Assembly: GCF_026745355.1 (NCBI RefSeq)
Contig: NC_079210.1
Location: forward strand, 15,831,422-15,895,421
Length of the DNA: 64,000 bases
Origin: Beta vulgaris subsp. vulgaris
Lineage: Eukaryota; Streptophyta; Magnoliopsida; Caryophyllales; Amaranthaceae
Reading direction: 5' to 3'
Within the stretch, counting starts at the first letter, position 1. The number at the start of each line of letters is the position of its first letter. The notes under the pieces are model-generated. The model was not told the DNA's origin. It searched no databases and saw only the letters and a program-made list of their open reading frames with translations. The translations under genes were made by a program, and so were the position numbers. Positions 46,897 to 59,446 of the stretch are shown here, one piece after another.

Positions 46897-47990
46897 TCAC
46901 TCTCGGAACCGGACAACTTTAAGATCTGTGGCCATGCATTTTCGAATCAAATTATGTAATAAAGCACATACACTAACTAGACGACCTTGGGTGTGGATTG
47001 GAAAAAAGGAAGGACTTCTTAGAATTCCCCATCTTCCTTTTAACAAGCCAAAACTTCTCTCAATTACATTTCTTGCTTTTGAATGTTTCATGTTGAAGTA
47101 ATCCTCTGCACTTACTGGTTGTCGATGCCCCCATTCTTCCAAGTGATAGCAATGTCCTCGATAAGGTGCAAGAAATCCCTCACAATTAATGTAGCTAGCA
47201 TCTACTAAATAGTAGCAACCTTGAAATACAAAAAAAGGGTTTTATTACTAACTTTAATATAGTTAGTTGAGGGGATCATTGTTAAATAATAATATTATTC
47301 TTATAATTTTTACCTTGAGGCACTTTTAAACCATTAGGTTTGGATATTGCATATCGTAGAACACGACCATCATGTGCAGAACCTTCCCACCCAGGCAAGA
47401 CAAACACAAATTCCATATTTGGTGTGCATACACCTAAGACATTCATTGCAAGGTTACCTTTTCTTGTTCGATATCGTCCCCTCTCCTCATTTGCTACATG
47501 AACTCTAACAAATGAACCTGCGAGGGCTCCTAAGCAATTCTACAATAGACAATTTTTAGAGATTTATATACTTAGATGTCCAACAATGTTATTTATTAAT
47601 AAATTAAAAAAAATATTTTTTTTATTACAAAATGTACCTTGAAATCTTTCCATCTGTTGTTTTCGCAATCCTCTGGTATTGGGATAGGTTTTTTGTATTT
47701 ATGATGATGTAACTTTAGAACGGCAAGGAGATAAAGATTGAATTGTCTACTAACACTTTCTCCACTCCTAAGAAAATACGTTCCTAGTGACCTATTTTCT
47801 TATGATGGGCAAATGTATACAAGAACATAGCTACTATCGCTTCTAAGCTCATATTTCGAGTACCTTGTAATCTACCAATATCCCTAACCATCTGACAAAG
47901 TACACTAAATGCGTGTCTATTCATTCGCAATTCACTTCTACAAGCAACATCATTATCCCTGATCAATGCATTCAAATCATCTAATCTACG
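46897..47990 (-). pseudogene. Harbinger transposase (DDE_Tnp_4/HARBI1 type), inactive
   Basis: Three exons: about 47990-47638, 47539-47315 and 47219-46897, with GT-AG introns in phase. Exon 1 has R-M-N-R-H-A-F-S-V-L-C (helix-turn-helix part) and a one-base loss after H-H-K-K near 47785. In exon 2, G-A-L-A-G-S-F stands where the family has G-A-I-D-G-T, so the first catalytic Asp is missing. In exon 3, V-D-A-S-Y (second Asp) and N-V-I-E-R-S-F-G-L-L-K (Glu) are present. P-G-W-E-G-S-A-H-D confirms the family. HARBI1-type proteins cut and join DNA using DDE. This one should not be able to. Confidence 0.9.
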
Positions 47991-49820
47991 ACGTTTTTTT
48001 TATCAGTGTTTAGGTGCATTCTACGTAGATTTACACCTATACTACATAGTAGTAGATACATGATAATTGCAGTGTTAATAATAACCAATAAAGTTACAAG
48101 TAGCTCCCTTTGTCTCCTCCTCCCTCTCAAGAATAAACCACATTCCTACATTATTTCTGTACTTCATCACATAATTATAAGTAGTTGTAAGTGTTAACTT
48201 TAATGAATTAAAGAGGATAAGCATAAATCTGAAATTCTACAAGACTAATAGTCATATATTACTAAATCATCTACTTAGAATTGCCACATAATATATATGC
48301 ACTTATTATTTTGTGAAAAATAAAATATAGCACTATTATCACCAACAAATAATAAAGATCACTTATTATTCTATAAAAAAAAACATAGTATTATTATCAT
48401 CAACAAATAATATAGAGCATTTATTATTCTGTAAAAAAAAAATAACACTAATATCAGAACCTAACACACAAGAATTTCAGTATATTATGAGTTTACTAAA
48501 ATTTGTAACCAATACATCGCTGGAGAGAATTTGCAGTATACTATGAGAATTTGTAACGAATACATAACTAGATAGAATAATGGAGTGTATGAGTTTACAA
48601 CTTTTCACTGTATACTTGAACCAAATTAATATTATGTTTATGAATCAACTATTATATCCTACTGTATCCTAACTAGTTAAGTATGCAAAATCACAGTTGG
48701 AGATCGTAGAATTAATATGATGTTTATGAATCAACTTTTCACTGTATGCGTGAACCAAATTAATATGATGTTTATGAATAATGGAGTATGGGTTCAGATG
48801 TAGTATATGAGTTACAAATCAACTATCAATATCCTAATGTATCCTAATAGACAAAAAGAAAATGCAGTAGAAGAAACAAGATAAAACAATGGAGTACCTG
48901 GAGTTGGCTTCGGCAGGCAGTATCACATGGAGGAAGATGAAGACGTATTATTATTGTGCAGCAATATATTTTATCTTAAATAATTTGATACCTACATTTG
49001 GTATGAGCGAAACCCACCTCCCCCCATGGATTTCTAAACCCTATACCTCATGGGTTCAAGGTATTGGTTTTCAAATCAAAATTTTACTAACAAAACACTA
49101 GGTATGGGTTTAGCCCATTCTAAACCCATACCTCATACCTATATTTTGTGAACCAAATGCCCCCTCATAATTTTCTGGTTGCCAAATCCGCAAAGTAACC
49201 CAACATGTTCATGAAAACAACAAATCCTTAGGATTATAAAAAAAAAAAATTTTACTAAGTAAAAATAACCGTCCTAATTTTCAAACAAGTAGATGCATTA
49301 CAAAATCAATAAAACAAAAATGACAAACAAGTTTAAAATCATATCTAATTTTTTTAAAATTGAAAAAATAGAATGGATAAAAATTTCGAAATAAGAAAAT
49401 GGATAAAATCGAAAACGAAATTTTCTACAAAATTAAAATCAAAGAGCACCGAAAATCAGATATAGAAATTTTCTAAAAAATCGAAATCATGCAAGGAAAA
49501 AAATCAGATCTAGAAATTTTCAACAAAATCAAAATCATGAACACAAAAGAAGTGAAAGATACGAAGAATCAGGCAACATTTGTTGAATCACTGCGGCGAG
49601 CGCGAGGTAGGACAATGTCTCTATGCGACGGCAACGACCCGATGCGGGGACGAACGCGAGCGGATGCGTTCTTGTGACAGGAGATGCGGCCCGACTTTAG
49701 GATGTGTTGTTTTAGACCGGTTGGGTGCTTGGAGAAGCTGCTGGTGGTGAGTGAAGATAGAGGGTGAGAGGATGAGAGTAGTGAGTGAAGAACTAATGAA
49801 CGAAGATGATGGAGAGTATG

Positions 49821-49901
49821 AGAGAGAAAGGAGTGAGTTGAACTGATGACGCAGTGAGGAGAGAGAGGAAGGAGTGAGTTGAACTGATGACGCAGTGAGG
49901 A
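49821..49901 (+). repeat. Tandem duplication of about 40 bp
   Basis: GGAGTGAGTTGAACTGATGA and the following CGCAGTGAGGA are repeated once, 40 bp apart, inside CACTA-2. Confidence 0.9.
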
Positions 49902-50000
49902 GAAAGAGGAAGGAGTTAGAGATCGAAAGAATGAAAACGACGCAATGGGTTCAAAAAGAAACCTAGCTGGGTGGCTGCCTCCTATAATTAATTTAAAAAG

Positions 50001-50273
50001 CCTATTGCTGCAGTTTTTTGTAGGAACCGCGGTAATAGGTTCAAATATTATAAAATAATATTTAATATATTATTGCGGTTCTTGGAAGAAACCGCAGCGA
50101 CATATATCGTCAGACGTGGTCAACACGGTTTGAAATGTTACCATTGAGGTATATTGCTGCGGTTTCCACCCAAAACCACAGTAACAGATTGATTTTCGAA
50201 TTTTTTTTTATTTTGACGCGGTTTATTGCTGCGTATGGGTAAACCGCCGCAATTAACGATTATTCTACTAGCG
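50001..50273. repeat. CACTA-2 right subterminal repeats and terminus
   Basis: Units ATTGCTGCAGTT...AACCGCGGTAAT (50003-50038), ATTGCGGTTC...AACCGCAGCGA (50070-50101), ATTGCTGCGGTT...AACCACAGTAAC (50153-50187) and GCGGTTTATTGCTGCG (50219-50233) precede the terminus. Confidence 0.83.
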
Positions 50274-50465
50274 TAGATGTTGAGAGAAGAGGGTTGTGGA
50301 GCAGCCTAGGGCAGTGGAGGAAAGAGAAAAGGGAGTGGAGGAGATGTAGAGGGAGGTTAGGCGTTTGAGGAGGCTTTCAGTGTAATAGAGAAAGAAAGAA
50401 TTGAAGGAATAACCTGAAGAATTGAAGGTGATATGGAATCGGGATTAGGGAAGGAATTTGAGAGA

Positions 50466-51526
50466 TGTTGTATTCCATGTTTTGATGATGTCAAATATTG
50501 TATTATTTTAGAAATTATAAAACATGAAAAATATTGTCATGTTTCTTTTATATATCTAGTATAGAAAGATTTTGATAATCTAAATCAAGATATTGCTTTT
50601 ATACACTTAGAATTACAAGGTGTATTCAATGATCTATTAACTTTGAATTTTTGTATAAAAGATTCTTAGTTATTAGATATGGCTATTGTTATTGTTGCTT
50701 TACAGTTAAAGCTCACATTAAAGTAAACAATTGCTCGACAAGTTGGTTGGATGAAGTGGCGCATAAAAGGAAGAACCACTTCATTGAAGATCTCTAACGT
50801 TCGTAACAACCGGCTAAGCGCAAGTAACTACCTGCTAGAATTCCTCTCCACTAACAGATAGTGGGAGATGTTATTTACCGTTGCTATATTTGTGGAATAT
50901 GCGCAGCAATTTTGGTCATGAGATCTCCACGATATTACAAGCATGAAATTAGGAGATCATGGAGTAATAAAATTCCGGTAGAAGATGGTCAATTACAACA
51001 GCTATATAAGAAGAAGATTAGTCGAAGAAAAAGATATAACTTTCTAGCTCGAAAAGTCAATTATTATTGAGAATTTTTTTTCTGTATTTTTCTTCTTCTG
51101 CTTTCACTTGTAATATTCTAAGTGTTTGGGTGAGAGAAAAAAAAATTCTGAGAATATCCTTGAGATAAAAAGAGAAAAAAACGAGAGAAAAGAGAAGATT
51201 TATAGTGAAGTCAAAGTGAGTGTCGTCAGTTCAAGGGGAACTAAGTGACTGGAAACAAGTTACTAGAGGAATAGAGGAGGTCCGTGTTAGGTTGTAAAGA
51301 GAAATACTTTTGGCCTATTCCATTAAAGAAAGTTGAGATTAAAATCCCTTAGGGTCAATATTTTTCTTCCTATTGGGCTTATGAAGTTTTCCTTGTAAAT
51401 TTTCCTATGTCTTTTATCTTAAGTTTTAAAGTTATTTCAATTCCGCCTTATAAATTCGTAAATTTCCCTCAACTAAAATTTACCCCCCTCTCTTGTAGTT
51501 GGTTTAGTCTTCATACAAGAACACCA
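50466..51526 (+). repeat. 5' LTR of SIRE-A (Copia)
   Basis: Starts TGTTGTATTCCATGTTTTGATGATG, parallel to TGTTGAACCCTAGTTTTGATAATG of SIRE-B, and ends ...AACACCA before ATTGGTATCAGAGC, a tRNA-Met primer-binding site (51529-51540). The 3' LTR lies outside the window. Confidence 0.8.
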
Positions 51527-51619
51527 ATTGGTATCAGAGCCTAGTACCTCTAAACATCAGTTAACCCTGAGGAGCTAGTACCTGGTACCATAAACGCTAC
51601 AGGTCAAAAACTCGATGAA

Positions 51620-52961
51620 GGATAATCTACTCAGTGTCCTCCCATGTTTAATGGGAAGCACTATCCATACTAGAAAAATCATATGGAGATTTTCAAAAAA
51701 GCTGAAAATTATGAAGTATGGAGAGTAATTGAGATTGGTGACTTCGAAGTTACTAAGAAATATGATAAAGGGAAGTTAATCCTAAAACCCCTAGAAGAAT
51801 TTGATAAAGAAGATTTCGACAAAATAGAGATGAACAACTTAGCTAAAAAGTTACTCTACCATGGCCTTGGTCCTCTTGAACACAACCGAATCATGGGGTG
51901 CAAGACAGCAAAGCAGATGCGAGAATTCCTTCAAGTTACGCATGAAGGAACAAGCAAAGTGAAATGAAAAGATCGACATGCTCATGCATAAGTATGAATT
52001 ATTTCAAATGAAACAAAAAGAGCCTGTTCAAGAAATGCTAACTCGCTTTTCAAACATCATAAATGAACTTGAGTCTCTTGGAAAAATCATTACTCTAGAG
52101 GAACAAGTTCAAAAGGTTATAAGGAGTCTTCCCCAGGATGAGAAGTGGATGGCTAAAGTAACTGCCTTATTGGAAACAAAAGATTTCACTACATTCAATG
52201 TAGAGTAGTTGGTAGGTTCCTTGACGACCCATGAATTACATATAGGAACTCATGAATAAGATGCTATATGAGACCGAAGGCTCTGGCTCTCAAATAGATG
52301 ATCAAGAAGAGTCAGAGACAGATGACGAAGAAGCTGCTATGATCGTGCGAAGATTCAAGAAAATCTTTAACAAGAACCATAAAGGGAAGGCCGCAAGGAA
52401 GCCTACCAAATTAAGTTGTCACAAGTGTAGAAGTCCAGACCACTTTATCAAAGAGTGTCCTCAATGGGATAGCGAAAAGGGTAAAGGCAAATTCAAAGAA
52501 AGAAACAAGGATCAGCCAAAACCTTTTTCGTAAACAGAGATGAAGATAGCCATGGTTGCTACATGGGGAGAATCTGCTTCTGAAGAGGAGCAGGAACATG
52601 CAGAAAAAGAAACTGTTCACCTATGTCTCATGGCCAAAACTGAAGATGAAGGAGAGTCATCTAATACCAAGGTATGTCCTAACACTATAGAAGAAGAGCT
52701 TACAAAACTTAACAAAAGCCAACTTGTGAAAGTACTTCTCGAAAGCTTAGATGATTTTAAGGCTATGTGTGTTAAAAAGGATCAATTAGAATATGCCTTA
52801 AAAGTCACTAAGAAACATTCAAATTGGCTTTATTCTTTAAAAATCGATATTGAAAAACGATTCTTTGACCTTTTTGATAAAAACTAAAGTATACAAGAAG
52901 CTTTCGAAAAGGTCAAAAATGAAAATTATTTTTTAAACATGGAACTAGTAGAGTTGAAACG
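51620..52961 (+). pseudogene. SIRE-A gag, broken, split by SIRE-B
   Basis: Reading blocks at 51683-51967, 51978-52208, 52252-52533 and 52540-52887 line up with the SIRE-B gag. They contain the retrotransposon gag core (E-V-W-R-V-I-E ... H-N-R-I-M-G-C-K), and a zinc knuckle C-H-K-C-R-S-P-D-H-F-I-K-E-C near 52417. Two in-frame stops (52206, 52885) and several shifts disable it. It stops at L-K-R, exactly at the SIRE-B insertion (52961), and continues at 63778 with F-I-P-E-G. Confidence 0.85.
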
Positions 52962-54330
52962 TGCTGAACCCTAGTTTTGATAATGACAAAGAAACAAAGG
53001 AACAAACTAAGTAGTGAACTAATGAATTATTTAAGTGTATGGTGTCTAAGGTATCAATGCAAGGAACTGGAAGAATACAAAGTCAATGAAGAAGTCAAGA
53101 GAGGATTTCAAAGGCTAAGTAAAGAAGTTTCTATGTTGATACTGGAGCAAGCATTGGATCAAGAATAATAGAAGCTAGGCGTTTTATTTTCTAGTTCCAA
53201 TGTAAAGGAACAAAGAAAGAATGGTAAGGAACTGTGGCAGAATATTTGAGAATGAAGCGTTTGTTCCTTGTAAGGAACAAACTCAGTGGCACTTAGTAAA
53301 TATGTTAAAGGAACTGAACTAATATAAGGAACTAGACTTAGGCGTGTACTTAGTGTAACGGTTAAAAGATAATGGAGTAAGTCATGCCTAGATTATAGGA
53401 AATTAGTTATTTCTAATTTCAAATGATAAAATCAGTTTTTAAAAAGAAAATCTGTTTTGGAAAGATATTATTTTTCGGAAAATAAGAAAATAAATATCCG
53501 GTTGTTAGAAAGATTTTATTTCAAAGATATTATTTTCTTAAAGATTAGAAATTCAGATTTAAAGATAAAAAGAGTTTATAAAAACTGATTTTCGGATAAT
53601 GTTGAAGGAACTCCTATTATTTAGGAGTAATGGCTGCATTTTATCCACGTTCATTTATAGTTCATGGGATCATGGGACATGATGTAAAACGTGTTCCTTA
53701 GGGGAAGGAACATCATGGGTAAATGGATTAAAACGTGTACTCTAACATTAATCCCACGTTCTTCATGATTAACACTATAAATATAGAAGTCTAGATAAGT
53801 TCCAAATGTGTCTGACTAAGTAATTAAGTGAGTTTAACTTATTAAGTGTCAGTGCCTTCATTCTCTCATAATAGCCATTTGTTCTTTGCCTTCTTACTCT
53901 AATTCCACTAAGCTTATTTCGATCAATTGTATTTTGGTTTTTGGGGTAAGGGAACTTTGAGTGAAGTTCTGTAAGAGAAAGGCTTTGAGTGAAGCTTGTA
54001 TGTGTGAGAAAACTTCGAGTGAAGTTGAGAGGAACTGCTGTTAAGGGAACAGTGGTTCAGGAACTTGAGTTTAGGAACTCAAGGTAGGGCTCGAGTTAGA
54101 ATTAGGTTGTAACAGAGTTGTTTGGCCTAATTAGTGAAAGTGTTGAGTTTAAAATCCCTAGTGGTCGAGGTTGTTTCTTCTTGTTGGGCCCAAGAAGTTT
54201 TTCCTCGTAAAAATCCCTTGTGTTCCTTTAGCTTGTTTATTCGTTTAAGTTTTAATTTCCGCAAAAAGTTACGTTTATTTCTACACCTACAATTCACCCC
54301 CCCTCTTGTAGTGTTCCTAGGGAAATAACA
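52962..54330 (+). repeat. 5' LTR of SIRE-B
   Basis: Starts TGCTGAACC (a T to C change in the usual TGTTGAACC) and ends ...AAATAACA. TATAAATA at 53776-53783 is a probable TATA box. Two inverted GTTCCTT/AAGGAAC pairs occur at 53263-53278 and 53693-53711. Confidence 0.95.
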
Positions 54331-54332
54331 AT

Positions 54333-54344
54333 TGGTATCAGAGC
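54333..54344 (+). promoter_or_regulatory. Primer-binding site of SIRE-B
   Basis: TGGTATCAGAGC, complementary to the 3' end of initiator tRNA-Met, two bases after the LTR. Reverse transcription of the element starts here. Confidence 0.93.
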
Positions 54345-54395
54345 TAGAACTCACGTAAGATAGGAAACCCTATTGAGGAAAAGATCCAAGGAACA

Positions 54396-55489
54396 ATGAA
54401 TACCACCGAGAAACTTGAAGAAGGTTATTCCACTCAAAGGCCTCCTATGTTCAATGGGAAGTACTACAACTATTGGAAGAACCGCATGGAGATATTCATC
54501 AAGGCTGAAAACTATCAGGTATGGAGAGTCATTGAAGTTGGTGATTTCGAAGTCACAACTACAAATGACAAAAATGAGGTAACTCTTAAACCCCTCTCTG
54601 ATTATGATAAATCTGATTTTGAAAAAATGGAAGTAAATGCCATGGCTATTAAACTATTGCATTGTGGACTTGGACCCCATGAACATAATAGGATCATGGG
54701 ATGCAAATCCGCAAAGCAAATATGGGATTTACTAGAAGTAACCCACGAAGGAACTAATGAAGTTAAAAGATCGAAAATTGATTTACTTATGAATCAATAT
54801 GAACTGTTCTGCATGAAATCCAAAGAAAGCATCCGAGACATGTTTACTCGTTTTACTAACATTATAAATGAGTTGGCTTCTCTTGGAAAGTTTATTTCAT
54901 CTGAGGAACAGGTTCGAAAGGTTCTTAGGAGTCTTCCTAAGGACAGATGGATGGCTAAAGTCACGCTCTTCAAGAAACAAAAGACTTCACTAAGTTCAAC
55001 TTAGAACAGCTGGCAGGGTCACTTATGACTCATGAGCTTCACCTTGATACTGAATATGGTGAAAGCTCCAAATCAAAATCAATTGCTCTAAAAAGATGAT
55101 GAAGATGATTCGGACTCTGAAGAAGAAGAAGCAGCCCTCATGGTTCGAAAATTTCGAAAGATGTACAGGAACATGAAGAATGGAAACTTCAAAGGTAAAA
55201 CTAAGAAATTTTCTAACAAAGCTGCTTGTCATAAATGTGGAAGTACAGATCACTTCATCAAAGAATGTCCTCTTTGGGAAAACGACAAAACCAAAGAAAG
55301 GAACAAGGAACGCTTTGCTGAAAGGAACAAAGAATCAAAAGCACCTTTCTCTAAGGCAAATGTGCGCAAAGCTATGATAGCTGCTTGGGGAGATTCAGAG
55401 ACGGAAGAAGAAGAGGAACAACCAACTGAAGAAACAGCAAACCTTTGCCTATGGCAAACATCGACGAAAAAGAAGATGAAGAAAAATTG
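54396..55489 (+). pseudogene. SIRE-B gag, frameshifted
   Basis: Starts with ATG at 54396 (M-N-T-T-E-K-L). The retrotransposon gag core follows (R-V-I-E-V-G-D-F ... H-N-R-I-M-G-C-K, residues 46-108). The frame is lost near 54965 by a one-base change, and two stops follow near 55096-55101. The reading then resumes with an acidic stretch and the zinc knuckle C-H-K-C-G-S-T-D-H-F-I-K-E-C (55226-55267). Gag packages the RNA and forms virus-like particles. The breaks are few, so a source copy may be intact. Confidence 0.9.
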
Positions 55490-55652
55490 AGGTAAGTCAA
55501 CATGGACTTGAGTCAGAACTAGATGGTAAAACTAGGACTGAAATATATGATCTTCTTTATGATGCAATTCTTGAATGTAGAGATGAACGTGAAGTGAACA
55601 AACGGAACAAGCCTTAAAGGTTTGCAAGGAACACATAGAATGGCTTAAGAAA

Positions 55653-56219
55653 ATGAGAACTGATGTCGAAACTAGATTTTTTGATTTGTTTGATAAAAAC
55701 TTAAAAATCAAAGAATGTTATGAGAGTTTGAAAAATGAAAATTATCTAATTAATTTAGAGATTTCACACTTGAAGGAATTTGTCCCTGTTCTGAGTTCCT
55801 TTGATATAAGATCAACCCCTTTGAAAGGATACAGATCTGAGATTGAAAAAATAAATAAAGAGAAAAATATTTTAAAGGAACAGATCTGTAATCTTAAAAA
55901 GGAACTGGTTGTCGCAAGGAACAGAGGCAAAATCATGAAAGTTCCTAAGTGGATTGAGAAACCACAGACCAAAAGGAAGGAAGGTCTTGGTTTTGAAAAC
56001 TACAAGAAAAGGAACAAGACAAAGAAATATGTTGATCTACCTAGTGATAAGTTCTGTATGTATTGTGGCAAGGTAGGTCATTACATAAATCAATGTCAAC
56101 TAAAATCTGAGATGATTGGGAAAAATGTGACAATAAGTAAGAAAAAATGGGTTGTCAAAACAAATCCTAGTCAAGAACAGGAACCCACGAAAGATGGGGT
56201 TCCTTCAACTAACAACTAG
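55653..56219 (+). pseudogene. SIRE-B gag C-terminal / linker region with second CCHC
   Basis: Open reading of about 188 codons rich in Lys, Glu and Asn, with coiled-coil character in its first half and a second knuckle C-M-Y-C-G-K-V-G-H-Y-I-N-Q-C near residues 135-148. It links gag to the protease. The homologous stretch of SIRE-A is where SIRE-B inserted. Confidence 0.85.
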
Positions 56220-56226
56220 TTGATTT

Positions 56227-57430
56227 TTGCAGGTTGGAGTGAGGGGGAACAACACTTGGTATCTCGATAGTGGTTGTTCCAAGCACATGACAGGAGACAA
56301 AACGAAGTTTCTCTCACTCACAACCTATGAAGGTGGCAGTGTAACATTTGGTGATAATAAGAAAGGTAACATTGTTCTATGGGTAAGGTCGGTAAGTCAC
56401 CATTACACTCCATTGAAAATGTATTTTTAGTTGAAGGTCTAAAACATAATCTATTAAGCATTTCTCAATTCTGTGACAAAGGAAATACTGTAAAATTTGA
56501 TAAAGAAAAATGCTTAATCATCAACATTAAAACTAAGAAGGTTATGTTGGAAGGAACAAGGAAAGGGAACACATACATTGTGGATCTAGACCTTGTTCCT
56601 CAAATCAATTTAACTTGTCTTAGTGTTATTGAAGATGATTCACTTCTATGGCACAAGCGTCTAGGACATGCTAGCTTTTCATTACTTGAGAAACTTAGAT
56701 CAAAAGACCTTGTTTTAGGATTACCATCTATAAAATTTCATATTGATCAAGTTTGTGATGCATGTGCACGAGGTAAACAAGTAAGATCCTCTTTCAAATC
56801 TAAAACGATTGTAAGTACCACTAAACCATTAGAGTTAATTCATATGGACTTATGTGGACCATGAGAATTCAAAGCAGAAGTGGAAAGAGGTATGTACTTG
56901 TGATTGTAGATGACTACTCTAGGTACACTTGGGTTATTTTTCTCTCTAGTAAAGATGAAACTTATGATGAGTTCCTTGTCTTTGCTAAAAGAGTTCAAAA
57001 CCTAAGTGGACATAAAATAATGCACATTAGATCAGATCATGGCAAGGAATTCGAAAATTATAAATTTGATGACCTAAGCAGAGATAATGGCCTAGATCAT
57101 AATTTTTCTGCCCCTAGAACACCACAAACAAAATGGTGTTGTAGAAAGGAAAAATAGAACTTTGGAGGAAATGTCTAGAACCATGTTAATTGCTAGTGAA
57201 CTTCCAAGGAACTTTTGGGCTGAAGCTGTTAATACTGCTTGTCACATAATTAATCGTGCCATGATGAGACCTATCATTAATAAAACTCCTTATGAACTTT
57301 ACTTTGGAAAGAAACCAAATATCACCTATTTAGAACATTTGGATGCAAATGTTATGTGCATAATAATGGAAAAGATAATCTTGGAAAATTTGATGCAAGG
57401 AGTGATGAAGCAACATTTTTAGGATACTCC
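56227..57430 (+). pseudogene. SIRE-B protease and integrase
   Basis: The aspartic protease motif W-Y-L-D-S-G-C-S-K-H-M-T lies at about 56260-56294. After a shift near 56390, the gag-pre-integrase zinc motif (H-K-R-L-G-H ... C-D-A-C) follows, then the integrase core with D-D-Y-S-R (first Asp), R-S-D-H-G-K-E-F (second Asp) and, past a one-base shift near 57129, V-E-R-K-N-R-T (Glu). Integrase joins the cDNA to the target. The frame is broken at about 56390, 56860, 57129 and 57420, mostly by one-base changes. Confidence 0.9.
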
Positions 57431-59446
57431 TCACATAGTAAAGCTTATAGAGTATATAACAAGAGAACTATGTGTGTTGAAGAAAGCTATTCATGTAATC
57501 TTTGATGAATCTGACAAACATAATCCAAGCATACAGGTTGATGACTATGAGATAGGGTTAGCACAACCTAGTCAAGGAACACAGATTCACAAGAAGAAGA
57601 AGAAGTGAAAGAGGAAAGGAACGAGGAATTCGAAAATAATGAGATCAAGATTTCCTGTTCCTCAAGGAGGAGAAGATACTCCTGTTCCTCTAAATGAAGG
57701 AACTGAGTCCACCGAGGCTAACAGAGGAACAACTGAGCAGAGTTCCTCATCCACTCAAGGAACTCATGAGGAACAACATGTTCCTATAAGAGAGTTTCAA
57801 CCAAAACCTTGGAGATTACAAAAGTCACATCCTGTGGAACTCATAATCAGCGACATATCCAAAGGTACGCAAACTAGATCTCAGTTAAGGAACTTTTGTG
57901 CATTTCATGCGTTCCTATCAATGATGGAACCAAGAAATCATGAAGAAGCCTTAACTGACTCTGATTGGATTATGCAATGCAAGCTGAATTAAATGAGTTT
58001 GAAAGAAACAAGGTATGGCATCTAGTTCCTTCATCTAAACAACAAAAAGTAATTGGCTTAAAATGGGTGTTTAGAAACAAACTAGATGAATATGGAACCA
58101 TTGTAAGAAACAAAGCTAGACTTGTAGTAAAAGGTTATAACCAACAAGAAGGAATTGATTATGAAGAAACCTTTGCTCCTGTAGCTAGATTAGAAGCCAT
58201 TAGAATCTTAATTGCATTTGCTGCTTACATGGGATTTAAATTATATCAAATGGATGTTAAGTGTGCATTTTTAAATGGCTATCTAAAAGAAGATGTATAT
58301 GTTGAACAACCCCCTGGTTTCGAAAATAACAATCTCCCAAATCATGTCTACAAGCTTGATAAAGCTCTTTATGGGTTAAAACAAGCACCTAGATCATGGT
58401 ATGAGAGATTATCTAAGTTCCTTTTAGAAAATAACTTTAAAAGAGGAAAGGTTGATAAAACCTTGTTCCTAAAATCTAAAGGAACTGATATTTTGCTTGT
58501 TCAAATATATGTTGATGACATCATATTCGGAGCTACTAATGAAACATTGTGCAAAGAATTCTCAAATCTCATGAGCAATGAATTTGAAATGAGTATGATG
58601 GGAGTTAAATTTCTTTCTTGGACTACAAATCAAACAAACTGAAAAAGGATAATTGTTCACCAACAAAAATACATAAAGGAACTATTAAAGAAATATGGCC
58701 TCGAAAATTCAAAGATAAATCACACTCCTATGGGAACTTCAACTAGATTAGATGAAGACTCCATAGGAACAAGTGTTGATCAAACAAAATTAGAGGAATG
58801 ATTGGTTCACTTTTATCTAACTGCTAGTCGTCCAGACATAGCTTTCAGTGTTGGTTTGTGTGCTAGATTTCAAGCAAATCCAAAGGAGTCTCACCTCACT
58901 GCTGTGAAGAGAATTCTTAGATACCTTAAAGGAACAGATGATCTTGGACTCTACTATCCAAGAAGTGATACATTCGAACTAAAAGGATATGCAGATGCAG
59001 ATTATGCTGGAGATCTTGTTAATAGGAAAAGCACCTCAGGTATGGCACAATTCCTTGGTCATAGTTTAGTTTCTTGGAGTACCAAGAAACAAAACACAGT
59101 TGCTTTATCCACTGCTGAAGCAGAATATGTAGCTGCTGCTGCATGTTGCTCTCAAATGCTTTGGATAAAACAACAACTTAGTGACTATGGAATAAACTTT
59201 GAATGTGTTCCTATTTATTGTGACAATACAAGTGCTATAAGTATATCTAAAGATCCAGTGCATCATTCTAGAGTAAAGCATATACATATTAGACATCACT
59301 TTTTAAGAGAAAATGTCGAAAAAGGTTTGATCAAACTTGAGTTTTGTCAAACTGATTATCAGATTGCTGATATCCTAACTAAGCCTTTGCAAAGAGATAG
59401 ATATGAGAAATTAAGGCTTGAGTTAGGCTTAATAAAAATTAAGTGA
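57430..59446 (+). pseudogene. SIRE-B reverse transcriptase and RNase H
   Basis: A variable spacer (57639-57992) leads to the RVT_2 domain (57965-58642). It has [16 protein letters not shown], the [10 protein letters not shown] block, and the catalytic Y-V-D-D near 58510. After a shift near 58605 and stops near 58650 and 58799, the RNase H part continues (58802-59446) with D-A-D-Y-A-G, S-T-A-E-A-E-Y and D-N-T-S-A, ending with the conserved I-A-D-I-L-T-K-P-L. The catalytic motifs are intact. Confidence 0.93.

Larger units (their letters stand above)
45003..49164 (-). mobile_element. PIF/Harbinger DNA transposon
   Basis: The left end GGGAGCGTTTGGTTCG and the right end GAACCAAATGCCCCC are inverted (GGGGCATTTGGTTC is typical of this superfamily). 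Further similar words (GGTATGGGTTTGGAAT / ATTCTAAACCCATACC) lie inside. TCA flanks both sides (45000-45002, 49165-49167) as the 3 bp target duplication. It holds two minus-strand genes, the Myb-like ORF1 and the DDE transposase, as in complete Harbinger elements. Length 4162 bp. Confidence 0.87.
44570..50273. mobile_element. CACTA-2, left end truncated, split by Harbinger
   Basis: The subterminal theme TTGCTGCGGTT / AACCGCAGCAA of CACTA-1 recurs at both edges: left about 44590-44697, right about 50001-50255. The right terminus is ATTATTCTACTAGCG (50259-50273), one base off the CACTA-1 end. No matching left terminus exists, so the left end is lost near the H4 pseudogene. Between the edges lies mostly the Harbinger element. 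No CACTA transposase remains. Confidence 0.75.

Noticed and set aside
50861..51070. 69-codon ORF within the SIRE-A LTR
   Set aside because: Lies wholly inside the LTR, has no recognised domain and no relation to the gag frame.
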